64,000 bases of DNA from Syngnathus acus (lineage: Eukaryota > Chordata > Actinopteri > Syngnathiformes > Syngnathidae), in assembly GCF_901709675.1 (NCBI RefSeq), contig NC_051087.1, forward strand, positions 5,475,001 to 5,539,000. The letters are read 5' to 3'. Shown one piece after another: positions 32,267 through 55,857 of the stretch. Both the position numbers and the translations under genes were made by a program. The notes under the pieces were generated by a model. It did not search any database, was not told the origin of the DNA, and saw nothing but the letters and a program-made list of their open reading frames with translations. Within the stretch, counting starts at the first letter, position 1; each line of letters starts with the position of its first letter.

Positions 32267-33722
32267 CTTCCCTTCTGACGGCTCTTTGAGAACCTTTTTA
32301 CCCTTCCAGCTGCGGACGTTAGTGAAGCAAAGCGAACCAGGCAGAAGGGTTTTTGTGTTAGAGGGGAGAGAGGGGGGGTGAACTTTGACCCTTATGAGGA
32401 ATGGAAGGAATCTCGATCTAATCGGCGTTTTACAGAGCAGCTTTGTTGAGGCGATTATTGGCATTTGGTCTAAAACCCTTAAAAGTACCTGCGAGGATAA
32501 GTTACGGAGTAGTTTGATATGTGCATGCGCTTTGCATCACTGCTCTAAACTCTTTTTGTAACACTTGGTGGTCACTTGTGATGATGAAGTGAAGACTGAG
32601 TAATTAATTAAGTCACTAATTCAACTTTTAAGACAAAGGGCCCCTTGTGGGATTCTTTCATCTGCTATTCTTTGTTCGACCACAGCAGGGTTCGGGACAA
32701 TTCTTTAAAAAAAAAAAAAAAAAAAGATCAGCGCAACATGAATACATGTCCAATGGGTACTGCAGTGAGATTCGATTATTTGCGATAACAATTTTTATTG
32801 ACAACAAATTTGTTTTTGTTAATAGATGGTGTTCACCGGGTCTCACAGACATTAAAAAAAAATGTGACTGTCCGCTGCCCGGTTTTCCCACAAAACAGTG
32901 AAGCACCACATTATGGTACTTATTCAACAATAACTAGACATTTATAAAAATGTCATTAAGTGTTGAATTATGCAACAAAATATTGTCATGACATGGATTA
33001 TGAATGAAATATTAAAAATGTCTAATTCCAACAATTCAGGTTATCACTACTACTTAAAGCTGGGCTTACATTTTCTGTCTGTTAACATTAATTGTAAACA
33101 GAGTAAAGTGTTTTTTCCCTCCCACTTACATTCGTTTCATTAACGCTCAGGTAAGTTCTGCTGTCTCGTTGTTTTACTGGCATTGATTTTTACTGCCTGC
33201 ACAGAGTTACAAGAACAAAATAGCCATTTTGCAACCTACTAATTTACAAAATTATACTCGTATACAAAAAACTGAGATTCTAACCTCCAAGTGAGAACCA
33301 TAGGCACCACTAAATGCAAATTAAGGATATTTAATCCATTGAGCCAAGTTATCAAAAACGTGTTCTTTAATTGAAGTTGACAAACTCTGGAACTAATGAC
33401 TCTTAATACACAATATGAATCATCATGACAAACAAAAGAGAAAAGAAACAAGGACCTTGTTGGGAGGACAAAAGGAGTGAGGAGGCTGAGGCAATGAGGT
33501 CATCCAGTGGTGGAGAGATGCAAAATGGCTGCGCCTTCACGACTTCCTCTGCTGCGACCGCAACGGCGACATTGCAGGATGGGAAAACAGCAGATAAAAG
33601 TGGTGAATGGAAATTGATGTTGAGAAGTGACAGGATACATGTCACCGTGGCCTCCATTTTACACTCTTGTCTTTAGTGGGTCGGACAGAAAGACAGAGGG
33701 GGTGATGGGGGGGCAGCGGCGC
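32267..33722. other. Region between lipocalin copy 2 and the fip1l1 stop codon
   Basis: Contains the 5' flank of lipocalin copy 2 and the presumed 3' UTR of minus-strand fip1l1. A poly-A tract lies at 32705-32725. No exon is recognisable. Confidence 0.4.
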
Positions 33723-36700
33723 TCACTCCATGGCTTCCTGGTTCTCTTGGTCTGCACCCATGTCCTCACTGGCCTCTTTTCCCTCCTTGCTTCGCTTGCT
33801 CTTCTTGTGTTTGTGCCTCCGGTGGCTGTCGGCCTCTTCACTGTCGTGCCTCCTCCTGCTGCTGCTGCTAATGGAGAGAGGGAGACAAGGTGGAAACTCA
33901 AGTAAGTGCAAAGTTAGCAGCACAGTCGAAGGGTACAAAAGGTGACTGGGAGAGGAAAATAGAGAGGGGGAAATCAATAGAGAGGAATGGAGAAAGGACG
34001 GGGCAAAAAGGTGGCGCCGTGACGCCGAGGCTGGAAAACGAGACGATGGCGTACCTGCGAGATGACTTGTGGCGTCCCTCGTCTTTCTCCCGATGCCGCC
34101 TGTCTCGGTGTCGGTCCTCCTTCTCGCGGCTCGCCCGCTCACGATGGCGGTCTCCGTAACCGCGTTCCTGGTACTCGCGGTAACGATATCGCTCTTCATC
34201 GCTGCGGCAAGTGAAAGGCGTGTAAGCAGGTGGGCAAATATAAAATTGTGTTGACCCCAACAAAAAGCCACTGGCAACAGTTATGAGAAAACCATTTTCA
34301 TCTCACCTTGTGTAGCCAATCACCGCGGGGCTGTGATCACGTTCTCGCTCTCTCTCTCGCTCATGCGTCCTCTCTCGGGGTCGCTCTCGCTCCTTCTCTC
34401 GCTTGTCATCCCGACGGGAGTAGTAGTCCCACGGTTTGGCGTTTTCCATCAACGGGGGCCAGGACGTCGGCACGCCTCCAGACAGGGGGGGAGGGTAGGC
34501 TCCTGAAGACAAGGCGGCAGCGTAAGGGTTTCAATGTTTAGCGCCCAGCAGCCAATGGATGCTGCAGAAAACGAGGATTCAAGTTGGCCACCTTGAGGGA
34601 ATGGATACGGGGGGATAGAGCGTCCGTCGTAACCTCCAGCATGGCTGCAGAGAAAATGCAAGAGCTGTAACACTATGGTCGTGTGTGTGGTTTGTATATA
34701 AAACATATTTTACAGCAAAAATACCAGCATATGTTACCTGTCCATAGTAGGAATGATTGAAGGTGGGGGGCCACTGGGTGGAGGAGGAAACCCAGGAGGA
34801 GGAACAGTGATGGGCAACCCTGAGAGGAACAAAAACAGAAAGAACCAATTAGCCTTCACATGCCGCACAAAAATCCTTTGCATAAAATTAACTGGCAAAG
34901 CAATACAATTTTAAACTCACGGGGAGGCGGGATAAGTGGCGGTGCTGAGCTGACGGGTGGTGGGGGGAGGAAAGGGGGCGGGGGGATGTTTGGAGGCAGC
35001 GGGCCAGGGGGGAAGAAGGTGGGGATCTTCGTGGCGGAAGCATCGGCCTCCGATGTAGAGTGTTCGGAGATCACCTGTGCAACAAAAAATGATTTGTTTT
35101 AAGTTAAGAATGCTGACTTTGCTGTTTGTGTGGCAGGGAGTGAGTGACTTGAGAACCTGGATGTTATTGCCGTCGAGGTTGTGCCTGCGTCGCCCTTCGA
35201 CCCTACTGATGGTGGCTGTCCCTCCACCAATCACATCTATGGTACCGCTTGTCTTCCTGGGAAACGATCCAAAAACACACAATTGCTCATCAAGCTCACA
35301 GCTTGTTAAATATGCTGCATATAATTTTTCTTAACATAACCGCCCCGTCCAAACTGGTGTGCAAACATCATGATACCATTTTCAAAGCCTCTACCCATTT
35401 TCTATAGTCAGTCCTCATTAAAGTTGCAATTGGGCTCGAGTCTTTCTCACCAGCTGACTTTGGGCAGGAGGTGGTCTATGCCCCGCACTCGTTGCGAGTC
35501 AATTATAGGGAACGAAGAGAGGAAAAATAACATTCATTCTCACACTCATACCTTAGGGCAATCTTCCCTTAGCCTTTATATGTACGTTTTTGAAAAGAGG
35601 GAGGATGGCACCCCCGTATTCATTTGCGTCTCAAAGCTTCCAAATGAGCCTTCGGTTTACCAACTACCGGACCAACATACAGAGAAGAAGCATTTCGTTT
35701 GTTGCTGGTCATTGAAAACACACCAGCTCCCCCTTTTCTTTTCACTATTCGCCGACTGGGACAATGTCGCGCCCACTTACGTATAAAAGGACATATCCGG
35801 GACAGGCGGACCAGTCCATTGAGGGGGGGAGATCCTACCAAGGGTAAAAGAAATGAGAGTAACAGACACCAACACACACAGAAAGGAAGATGTCTTTGTC
35901 TCGAGACGCCTTTTTTTTTTTATCGCAAACACATCGTTTTCAGGTTTATACATCTGATGTTCACGGTTCCAACAAGAAAACAAAGCTGGGTTTCCTTCCA
36001 CCCGTCTGTTGTCATGGTGACTGAAATGTCTTGAGAATTAAAGGCATTCAAGTTACCTAGGGACCTGACTGGTGGTGGACTTGTACAGGCTGGTCGGAGA
36101 AGGGAAGTCAGATTTGGAAGTGTGAAGAGCAAGGCTGGATATTTCCTTGTCGTTGCCTGTCCTGCCTTGTTGGACCTGGGAAGGAATTTTGAAGAAAACA
36201 AAAGACACAAGAGGATAACTTTGTTCGCATTGTAATGATTCCCTTAATCAAAAAGATAAATAGGAGGACTTTGGAATTGAAAGAACCTAAGACGACATTA
36301 AGTGCTCACAGTAATTTTACTGGTCACCGAGCCAACAGTTGAAACTTCCAGGCCCATGCGCAATCGCTTTTGTTTCTCACAGTAAGCCTTCCATGTGTCT
36401 TCATTAAAGCCGTAGTTGAAGTAGTCGGACAAGTCCGCCCCTGTAAATCAACAAGAGAACTTCATTCTTCCATTTGTTGCCAAGAATTGTTTTCACAACT
36501 ACTTTGACTGCAAGGCAGAAATACTAACAGTGTGTCACAAATGTTCTGCTTCGAATGAAATGTCAAGACTTTGCCACTACTATTAATGTGACTGATACAT
36601 GTAGATAGCTGTTAACGAAAAACAGCACAAAAGCCAGAAAATTCCATCCTGATTACGATGATGGACAAGTATGCACAAACATACCCGGTTTCCTCCAGGG

Positions 36701-38084
36701 CTTCTCCTCGAACGACTCCATATCCACTTCAAGCACTGGGACACCATTAACGTTTCCAGGAGCATCGAGATCAACTCCTTTCACTTTTGAGGAAACTAGG
36801 GGGGAAAAAAAGGGTTGAACATGGCCCTAAAGATGTGGCAAAGATAGAGGACTACCTTGTCCATAAGATCTGGAGCCAGGTGTTTTGATATTGAGATTGA
36901 CAGGTGGAGCACCATATGGTCTGTAGGAGAAAAAACAAACAAAAAACAAAGAATAACATGCATCAAAAGTATCTCAATAGTCTTCTATGAATGGAAACGT
37001 TATTTCAGAAGCATACACGTATTGTGGAGCCCCAGTTTTAATGTCTCCAATGGTGACACGGACATCATCGTCGTCGTCGTCACTGTCGCTGTCACTCTCC
37101 ACATCCTCACCCACAGCGTCCTCGGTGGCCTGTGACTGTGAAAAAATTCATTGAAGGAACAGAACCGTATTTGATTCATTACATTTGCTGTTGCCTATCA
37201 AGAGGGCTACCTCAGACACCACGCCGTTTCCTGTGGCATGTTCGGTAGGTTCCTCAGTAGGGGCAGTAGGAGCCTCAGCAGGAGAACTGTAGATCAAATG
37301 AAAGTTTTAAATCCTGTTCAACCATGACTTCACAGGGTCACCTCTAGCAAAGTTAAACTTGACTGACACTGCTGTTTAACTGTGCACACGTGCATTTCTG
37401 TTATATGTAATTTAATATTTTGAAGCGTTCCTGTATTTGGATTTTAGTGCACGTATGATGTGTTTGTCTGAGCCAATGGGGCGCACATCTCGAGTGCAAA
37501 CGATCAGCACGAGTTTTTCAAGTGCCAGATTGAAGAAAGAAGCCAGAGGGGCCATAATTTGCATCACGCTAGTGAGGCCATACAGTCGCCAGACTTGGGT
37601 GCCAACCAGCGGCAGGTTGTCTTCCCCTATTGGAAGTGCACGTCAGGTGTCCATTACCTGTCATCAGCTGGTTGTTTAGCTTCTTCTTCGTCCTCTTCTT
37701 TGGTCTCGGTTTCATCTAAAAACATTAAACATTACTGTGAATGTGAAAGCAAAATACACAACTGAGGATTTGATCAAATTGTTGTGGGTAGAACCCTATA
37801 TTGAAAGCCCCACAGTGTCACGCGGCTAAGCTACAGATGCGCAGTCTGGCTAGCCAAGCTAAGCTAAGTCCCGGTTTCCAGAGTTTGCTAAAACCTCTGT
37901 GATGATAACTTTGCTATTTGGTATTTCTAACTCGGTTGTCACTCAAATTGATGCCCCGATCTGATTTGAGCCCTCATGTAAGATGGCAAAGAAGCTTTTT
38001 ACCTCCATACAGCCATTCTTCCTCCTCGTCTCCAGCGCCAGCCTCCGCCGTGGCCGTTTTGTCCGCTTCTTCGGCGACAGACAT
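33723..38084 (-). CDS. fip1l1: Pre-mRNA 3'-end-processing factor FIP1 (FIP1-like 1)
   Basis: FIP1L1 is a CPSF subunit that binds U-rich RNA and recruits poly(A) polymerase in the nucleus (family knowledge). Sixteen exons in gene order: 38084-38003, 37715-37658, 37286-37211, 37135-37017, 36920-36856, 36783-36685, 36440-36310, 36175-36057, 35834-35781, 35256-35157, 35074-34921, 34819-34738, 34644-34592, 34502-34307, 34201-34055, 33867-33723. They total 1680 nt, or 559 aa. Seen in order: acidic N terminus with [24 protein letters not shown]; the Fip1 domain ([20 protein letters not shown], then [20 protein letters not shown]); [20 protein letters not shown]; a long proline-rich stretch; an RE/RD-rich block ([11 protein letters not shown] type); and an RS-like C terminus ([20 protein letters not shown]). 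The donor after the SRVEGR exon (CAG|gttctc) is weak but keeps frame. It is head-to-head with kit. Confidence 0.95.
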
Positions 38085-38245
38085 GTTTGCAAACTTTTAA
38101 AGCAGCTTTACTGACGCGAGGCTGAGCAACTTTTCTCCGTGGAGGTGCACGCATATGATTATTCCCTTTAGAAGGGACGCAAATATGTGAGAAAATATTA
38201 AGAGCTCATAGACCCATCTCCAACATTAGCTAGCTAGCGTCAAAA

Positions 38246-38252
38246 CCGGAAG
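38246..38252 (-). promoter_or_regulatory. ETS-type site in the fip1l1 promoter
   Basis: CCGGAAG lies about 160 bp upstream of the fip1l1 ATG, in a TATA-less context typical of housekeeping promoters. Confidence 0.35.
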
Positions 38253-40445
38253 CGAATGAAGGCGCTCTCTCTGTAATGGTCAACGACTTGGTAGCTTAGT
38301 GTAGGTCGGATAACACAGTGCCCCTAGCGGCCAGAATTAGGTCAAATTCAACTGGATTTGAAGTGTTCGATAGTGTCTTCGTGCCTTGGCTTTATATATT
38401 TCAATTTTCAGGGTCGTAACTCAGAATACCAGTATCACAAATAATCTTTCCTCACTGAACTGAATGGTAAATAAGTTTGATTAGATACGTAACTAAGGTG
38501 ATTTAAAGTAAAATTAATTTCAATATTTTTTTTCATGTGGCACAATCTCCTCGTTCACCTGACTTTTTCTTTTTCTGAAGGACAAGGTTTACTCACTGAA
38601 AAGTCAGATATGTGACACTTTTGTTCAGTCGTCAGTCTTTTAGTGAGTTTACGGAGCAACCTTTAGCCCTGTCAACAATAAAGTGGTGTCACGTGTCTAC
38701 TGTTGTGGTTGTGTTGCGCATCAGAAGTCGCCCTAGTAATGTAACACGCATTGTAAATGCATTTATGGCTTGTGACCAGTTAAGAGGGTCCACTTTAGCA
38801 TGTCACTAATTGCCATTGGAAATCTGTGGATTCTCGTTTTTTCCCCACCACTTTAGCGATTAGAACCTCTTTACTGTGGTGATAATTCTGCATACAGATA
38901 TCATTCCAAGATCTTTTAATGTGGTGCATTTGGGATGGCAAACAAATGTGTTTATAGTGTGCCACATGTGATATATTTGAAAAGTGCTACTCTGTGTGTA
39001 TCTACATGTTTGTTCACTGAGCAGTGCACACGCACAATGAAGGGAGGGCGGGGCAAGGAAAGTGATCATTGCTCAATATTTCATAGTCTTTGTCTCTCCT
39101 CTCTCATCCATCACCCTCTCCCATTTCCCCTCCCTTTTTTATTCTCGTTCTTATTTTTATGTTCATTTACGAACCAAAACCAGATGCAAGGTTTTTGAAA
39201 CAAATGGGCTCATTTAGAAGGGAGGAATACACACAAAATAAGATTATGATTTTGACACGCCCCAATCAAATGAATCTCAACGAAACATAATACTGAAGTG
39301 GAAAAAGCAACTGCACAATCTAATAAGAACAGTATCAAATTCAATAGTTCTGCTTTTTACAATAATAGCACTCAAAAATGAAAAAATTACTTTTTATAAC
39401 ATTCTTGTTTTATTTCACATAATTCCATTTAGAAAAACATTAACACAAGTCAGTCAATCAAAAAAAGAATTGTGAGGGAAAATCTAAACTTTGTGATGGA
39501 AATGAACTTTAAATTACATCTAAAATTGCCGTGTCTATTTGGGTGCGGTCCAAATAAATGTAATGTAATGTTGCTATGGATACTCGCAATGACTCGCAAT
39601 CACTGGTTTTGAAATCCATGTGAAGAGGGAGGGGCATAGTTGATATAACAACACTTGATCTTTTCTACAACCACATTATAAATACAAAAACCCCAGTATG
39701 TAAAAATATTGTTTTGTAATGAAGTTTTAATCGACTGGTTTGTCTCAGTGATTAGATTTAATAATATTATGGTCATCATCAGACAAACTATCACATCGGC
39801 ATTTTTATCTTAGTGAATTTTTTTTTATTTTTGTTTAATGCAATTCTTTAGAGCTGGTTTTGTGTAACAAAAAAATAGCAACAATTAAATTTACTTATTC
39901 GACAATAATAGCTCAGAGAAACAAACCTCTGGTTTAAAACACACCAAATGACATTATCATTATACAACAAGACCACTTTTTTTTCTTCTTTTGAATTCCA
40001 TCCTTTCTCCACACTTATGCATACTCCTTCCCCATCTTTGCATTTCTTTCTCCCTCCTCACACACTAAGCACCATCTTCTCAGTCTCCGCCTGCCCGCAC
40101 CCTTCTCGCTCGCTTTACGCTGGATTAGGGCGGTTTTCAGCCAAGTCGATGCTAATCGTATTTATCCTGACCGAGGATGATCACAGGGCTATCGGTATAA
40201 TTATACACGGTGATAATAGCGCACTCTGATACGCGCGGCATGTCGTCAATCCACATCATCTCCCTGGATTACACATTTATGTGGTCTGAACGCGGCAGTT
40301 TTTCTTTTGTTCTGGACTATAAAGATCCATCTGTTGAGCTCATTAGTGCCCACTTGTTTCCTCCAGGAAATGTGGCTAGATAAACAAACATGCTCATAAT
40401 GTACAGTTAAGATATTCAATATGAAATCTCTAATAAGCCATGAGC

Positions 40446-40508
40446 AGACAGACAGAGAGAGAGAGAGAGAGAGAGAGCGCGAAAGAGACAGACAGGCAGA
40501 CAGACAGA
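40446..40508. repeat. (GA)n/(GACA)n microsatellite
   Basis: GAGAGA core flanked by GACAGACA repeats upstream of kit. Confidence 0.85.
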
Positions 40509-40974
40509 TTTTCAACAAGAATATATGACCTCATGCGACTTCGACTTATAATTCGACTGGCGAGTGCAAACCAACAGTGTGGTTTTTGGGGGTATTTTTA
40601 ACCGGTGCTCCTCTTTGTCTAGTCTATTAAGTGGGTCATAACAGGGGCATAAAACACCACAATACAACTATAAAGTGACTCTTAGCAACCGCAGGGTCTG
40701 AAACGAAAATGAATATAGCAGCATCCTACTGCATCCAAGCGGGGGAAGATGGAGTGATCAAGTTCAAATGGGAGGGAGAGCATTGGATTGCATCGTAATA
40801 AAAGCTTGGCCAGTCAGTGAAACACAAAACCATGAGGTATGATTTTTCTTTTTTTTCTTTTTTTAATGCATGTGTTTTTCTGGGAGACTCCACGTGGCTG
40901 CCTGAGGGTGTGAAATCCATTTGTAGGTGATTGGATTAGCGTGTGTGTGTGTCTCATATAGGGAGAAGAAATGA

Positions 40975-41057
40975 AAGACAGAGGAGAGAGGAAGGTGAAA
41001 GAAAGCGAGAGAGAGAGCGAAAGCGAGAGAGCGAGAGAGAGCGAGAGAGAGAGAGAA
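40975..41057. repeat. (GA)n-rich tract
   Basis: Purine-only GAGAGA/GAAAGCGAGAGA repeat on the plus strand, about 80 bp. Confidence 0.85.
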
Positions 41058-41193
41058 GGGCATCTGGAGAGGAATGTTTGCATGATGTAATCTAATCGAA
41101 GTGGCTATTTTTCTACTATAAAACCTTTGCTGTCCTCCACGAGGCTGACGTCCTCATCTGTCTAAAAGCACTGAGTGACTCACACGCACAGAA

Positions 41194-41196
<3 letters not shown>

Positions 41197-41229
<33 letters not shown>
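41197..41229. repeat. (CA)n microsatellite
   Basis: Sixteen uninterrupted CA units in the fip1l1-kit intergenic region. Confidence 0.9.
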
Positions 41230-41232
<3 letters not shown>

Positions 41233-43363
41233 GTCAGAGTGAGTCAGCCCAGGTCTGCTATAGACGTTCACCTCACTTATGAATAATGAAATAGGCGCAA
41301 GCAAATAAACCGCTCGAGTGACATGTGAACTCGCTGGAAATGGACGTGCGTGGACGGTCCTGATGTAGAACAACATGCAGTGTCATTCTCACAGAGACAT
41401 ATGCTCAGCTCAGGTGTGTCGTACTTTGACACCTTCCCTTTGTTTGGGAGAACAGTGGGTGCCTGCCAGCTGGACAACAAGGGTTTAACAACAAAACATT
41501 ATTGTACAATCGCTTATTTCAATAAAATCTCCTAGATAAAATATTTGTCTTATTTTGTCAGGGCCCTTGAGTCAAAATACAAATCCTTCCCTGAACATGT
41601 TTGTGTGTCAAGGGTCACAAATATTAACTGAACAGCATTAGCATTGATGCTGGATTAGCATTTATGCTAATCCTAACACATGACAACAAGAGTGTCAGAT
41701 GGGTTATCTAGGGTCACCATGGCAATAACAAATACAGAATGATGGATGCATACAGTACATGAAAAAAAACGACATCTACAAATTGACCTCGTTGACCCCT
41801 TGTGTAAGATTATACAACCATAATCTGATTATCGCCCAGCCCACATCAAACTGCCAATTTGGCAAAAGTAGTGTGGGGGGAAAAAAGTGCATTATCACAG
41901 CAATGGAACGGATACATAAAGAGAATTTAGTCGAGCCACTTCATTAAACTGGGTTGAGTCGTTTCACACAAAATAAGATACGCCCTTTTAAGAAGACTTT
42001 GTGGCTACAAACATGAAATATGTCAACTTATTGACCACAAAAGCAATGATGTGCTGTTGTTTTTGTGCTTTTTAGAATTCTGTCATGAGCTTAAAAAGGC
42101 ACAAACAGCCACGGGGCGATGCATAGAGGAATTCATCATGTGTGTGAGAAAAAAAAAAACTCAGTCCCGCTGTACGCTCACATGTTTCTCAGGAGCAATC
42201 GCAGCATAAAGTGCCTGTTTCATGCCGTCGCCGGAAGATACGCTCGGCGTATCGATAAAACCTCATTTGGCCCGAGAGACCGATGCTTGCTTTATGATTA
42301 AGATGCAACAAGAAGCTCCGTATGCCTTTGGCCACTCATGTCCACTAGTTTTTACCGTCTCGCAGAAAGCACATTTACGCTATCAATCTCCATGTTTGTT
42401 ATTTTTCCAATACAAAGGCAAACTAAATTCAGGCATGCAAACAAACAGTCGAATGAGCACAACTGCTATTAAATCGGCAGGGGAATTCAACAACTACGTC
42501 ATTGGAAAACAAGTTTACTCTACTGTGCTCCAAAAAAATCCCAAAATAAAACTTTATTTCGATGGAACATTTTATGGGTTGTTGTTTATCGTATTTCTTC
42601 TCTAAGCATAAAAAGTGAGTATTCTTATCTTCATGAGGGTAGGTTGTTAATCTTGCATTGTAATCACCAGATGCAAGTTTTACCCTCAAGGAAACAAATA
42701 CTGTCACAGAGAAAACAAATTTCCAATTCAAACTGACGTTTGCAAACACTCGTCAGTCAACAAACATCCAAATACTAAATAAGGTCATTTGACGAACCTG
42801 TTTGTTTGGCCTACCAAACTACTAGCAATATCTTTTGGTCTGATGTGGTCACAACGACTATAAGATATAAACACCAAAACCAAACATGACTCCTTTTGTC
42901 AAGGCAGAAAATGCCTCCACGGCCAACAGAATGCACTCTCAGCATCACAGCAGGCAGCACTCAAGTGTGAGAAGTGGCAGTCACATTTAGCACATTCAAC
43001 ACACCACAACAAATGAGCACAACACAACACAATTGGGCCAGTTCTTGCTTATTCTTTCTATAATAATGCATACAGGCTGGAAATTGTCAACTACATTTCC
43101 AGTAATGCGCCTCTCATCACTTTTGGCGCGTCTCCAGCCAATGCGGGACAGGGAGGAGGTGCCCAAGTGAGGGAGGAGAGTCGGCAGGGAGGAGAGGCTC
43201 AGTCCTGTGCACTGTCTTTCATAGCCACTGTATCCATAGCGGAGAGCTCCTCCTAATGCACGCATCATATTCGAGTTGATCTGTTCTCGTCACGTTGAAT
43301 CCAGTTTGGAGCTTTATTTTGATCGTACAGAATGTCATGAGACGCACGGAGTAGAAAATCAAG

Positions 43364-54194
<10,831 letters not shown>

Positions 54195-55744
54195 AGAAAT
54201 TCACACAAATAGGTTACATTTGAACTGGAGTAATCTTCAGCTGCATGTACGCGGCAAGTCCTGCAGCCACACATTCCACAAACATGGCCGACATGCTGTG
54301 CTGGAACTTTATTTTGCTATGGGGGTTCGAGATTTTGCCATCATTTCAAAGACGTCTGAGGCTTGATGATTTATACTAGTAACAGTACTTTCGTACTGAA
54401 TCCTACTAAAGTCTAATAGGAACAGGCTGCCTACTTGCACATTGCTGTTTAATTTTGACAGACAATTTGTACAGAAAGTGTATATTTTTTTCTTTTAACA
54501 AATATTACAAGCATTTCTATCTTTCTTTGAACAAAATCCCATCTTAACATAGTGAAGAACAGTTATTTATATCTAAATATTTCCATGCCACAATTATCAC
54601 AATTCAGCTTTTAATTTCAAATTTGTTAGTAATATAATGTAACAATAAATTCCTAAGCAGTGATGAAATTATATAATTAGGTAACATACAAAGATTTAAC
54701 CATACATTTGAAGCCTTTTCATAGTCTTGAGGGCCGTCTGCCTGGACACAAATGCCAAATCTTACTGAAAAATAGATTAGAATGTTAACAAAAACGACCC
54801 ATCATGTACAACGGTGAAATAGTGGGGGTCATCATATTTTAAACTTGCAGTTGTTGCTGGCTACATCTTTATTGTTTGTTTGAATGGGCATGAGCAAGCA
54901 GCTTGACAGCCATCTTAGCTTAGCATTAGCTTAATGACAAGAAACAGAAAGAAAACCAGACTTATTCCTAGATTTAATCACCAAAGACACTTAGCATTCA
55001 AACTTTAAAAACAGAGAGCTCTCAAATTAACTCGCTTCATTCTAAAAAGTAGCAAGCAACCGCACACGGAGAGCTAAAAGTAGCTTGTTAGATAAGTAGT
55101 ACCTTACCTTAGCATCAAGACTGTTTCCCAATGTGGCTTGTTAGCTACCGCAGCATGAGAAAAAAAATGAAAACATAACCCCCCTCACTGCTACTTATTT
55201 TAGCATCAAAACAAGAAGCATAAAAACTGAAACACTTATTGTTCAAATCCTAAATAGCTGCTTTCTTTGGTGCTAAATATTCTGCTTGATGCTGCTTTGT
55301 AGTTAACGTGCAACGTTTTCCTTACAAATCATCAGTTCATTGGGACAACAATCATCAAATTGTCCTTAAATAAATCCAAGCCACTATGTGATGTGTCAAA
55401 ACGGCATGCAAGCACTAATTCCTTATAAAGAACCTCAAAACGTTAAAAAGAAAGAAAAAGGCTGGATGTTACCAATTGTGAGTTGTATAGTTGACTACTG
55501 TAACGGACCAAACGGGTGGTCAGATGAATATATTTTGTGAAATTGGCCTAATCTTGGTTTAGTGTGGAGGACTAAGTGATTGACTGATTGATGTGCGTGT
55601 TTCATTTGGTGTTACATGTGTACGTACTGTAAATACAATAGATATGTGCCTTTAGATTTTGACTGGCTATGTCTGGTTGTCACGAGGGCTCAGGCTCTGC
55701 TTAGGAGGTCCCTGCAGTTTTGATACAGTTTGTTGACTTGTAAT

Positions 55745-55750
55745 AATAAA
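55745..55750 (+). promoter_or_regulatory. kit polyadenylation signal
   Basis: AATAAA followed by GT-rich sequence (GTGTCCATTTGATGTG) suggests the kit 3' UTR spans about 54195-55770. That interval shows no other gene. Confidence 0.55.
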
Positions 55751-55857
55751 GAAAGTACCAGTGATGGTAGAGGCAACAGCGTGTCCATTTGATGTGTTGA
55801 TTTTTTTTTTTCTTCAAGGAAAAATTATTCACATTGCCACATATAATTGCAGCTGTG

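Larger units (their letters stand above)
38253..43363. other. Intergenic region between fip1l1 and kit
   Basis: 5.1 kb separating divergent genes. No coding exon is recognisable, and no GSX2 homeobox or PDGFRA/LNX1 exon is seen. It contains GA- and CA-microsatellites. Complex non-repetitive stretches at about 40085-40300 and 42215-42345 look more like regulatory DNA than neutral sequence. Just upstream of kit, 43080-43260 is GC-richer with a CCAAT box (AGCCAATGCG at about 43137), the best candidate for the kit promoter. Confidence 0.5.

Noticed and set aside
33723-34277. A 184-codon minus-strand frame read as one exon
   Set aside because: It crosses the intron between the last two fip1l1 exons and is in frame only for the final exon. 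The spliced model matches the FIP1 family.
40246-41083. Several frames rich in serine-leucine (SLSLSL)
   Set aside because: These are translations of (GA)n microsatellites, with no exon features.
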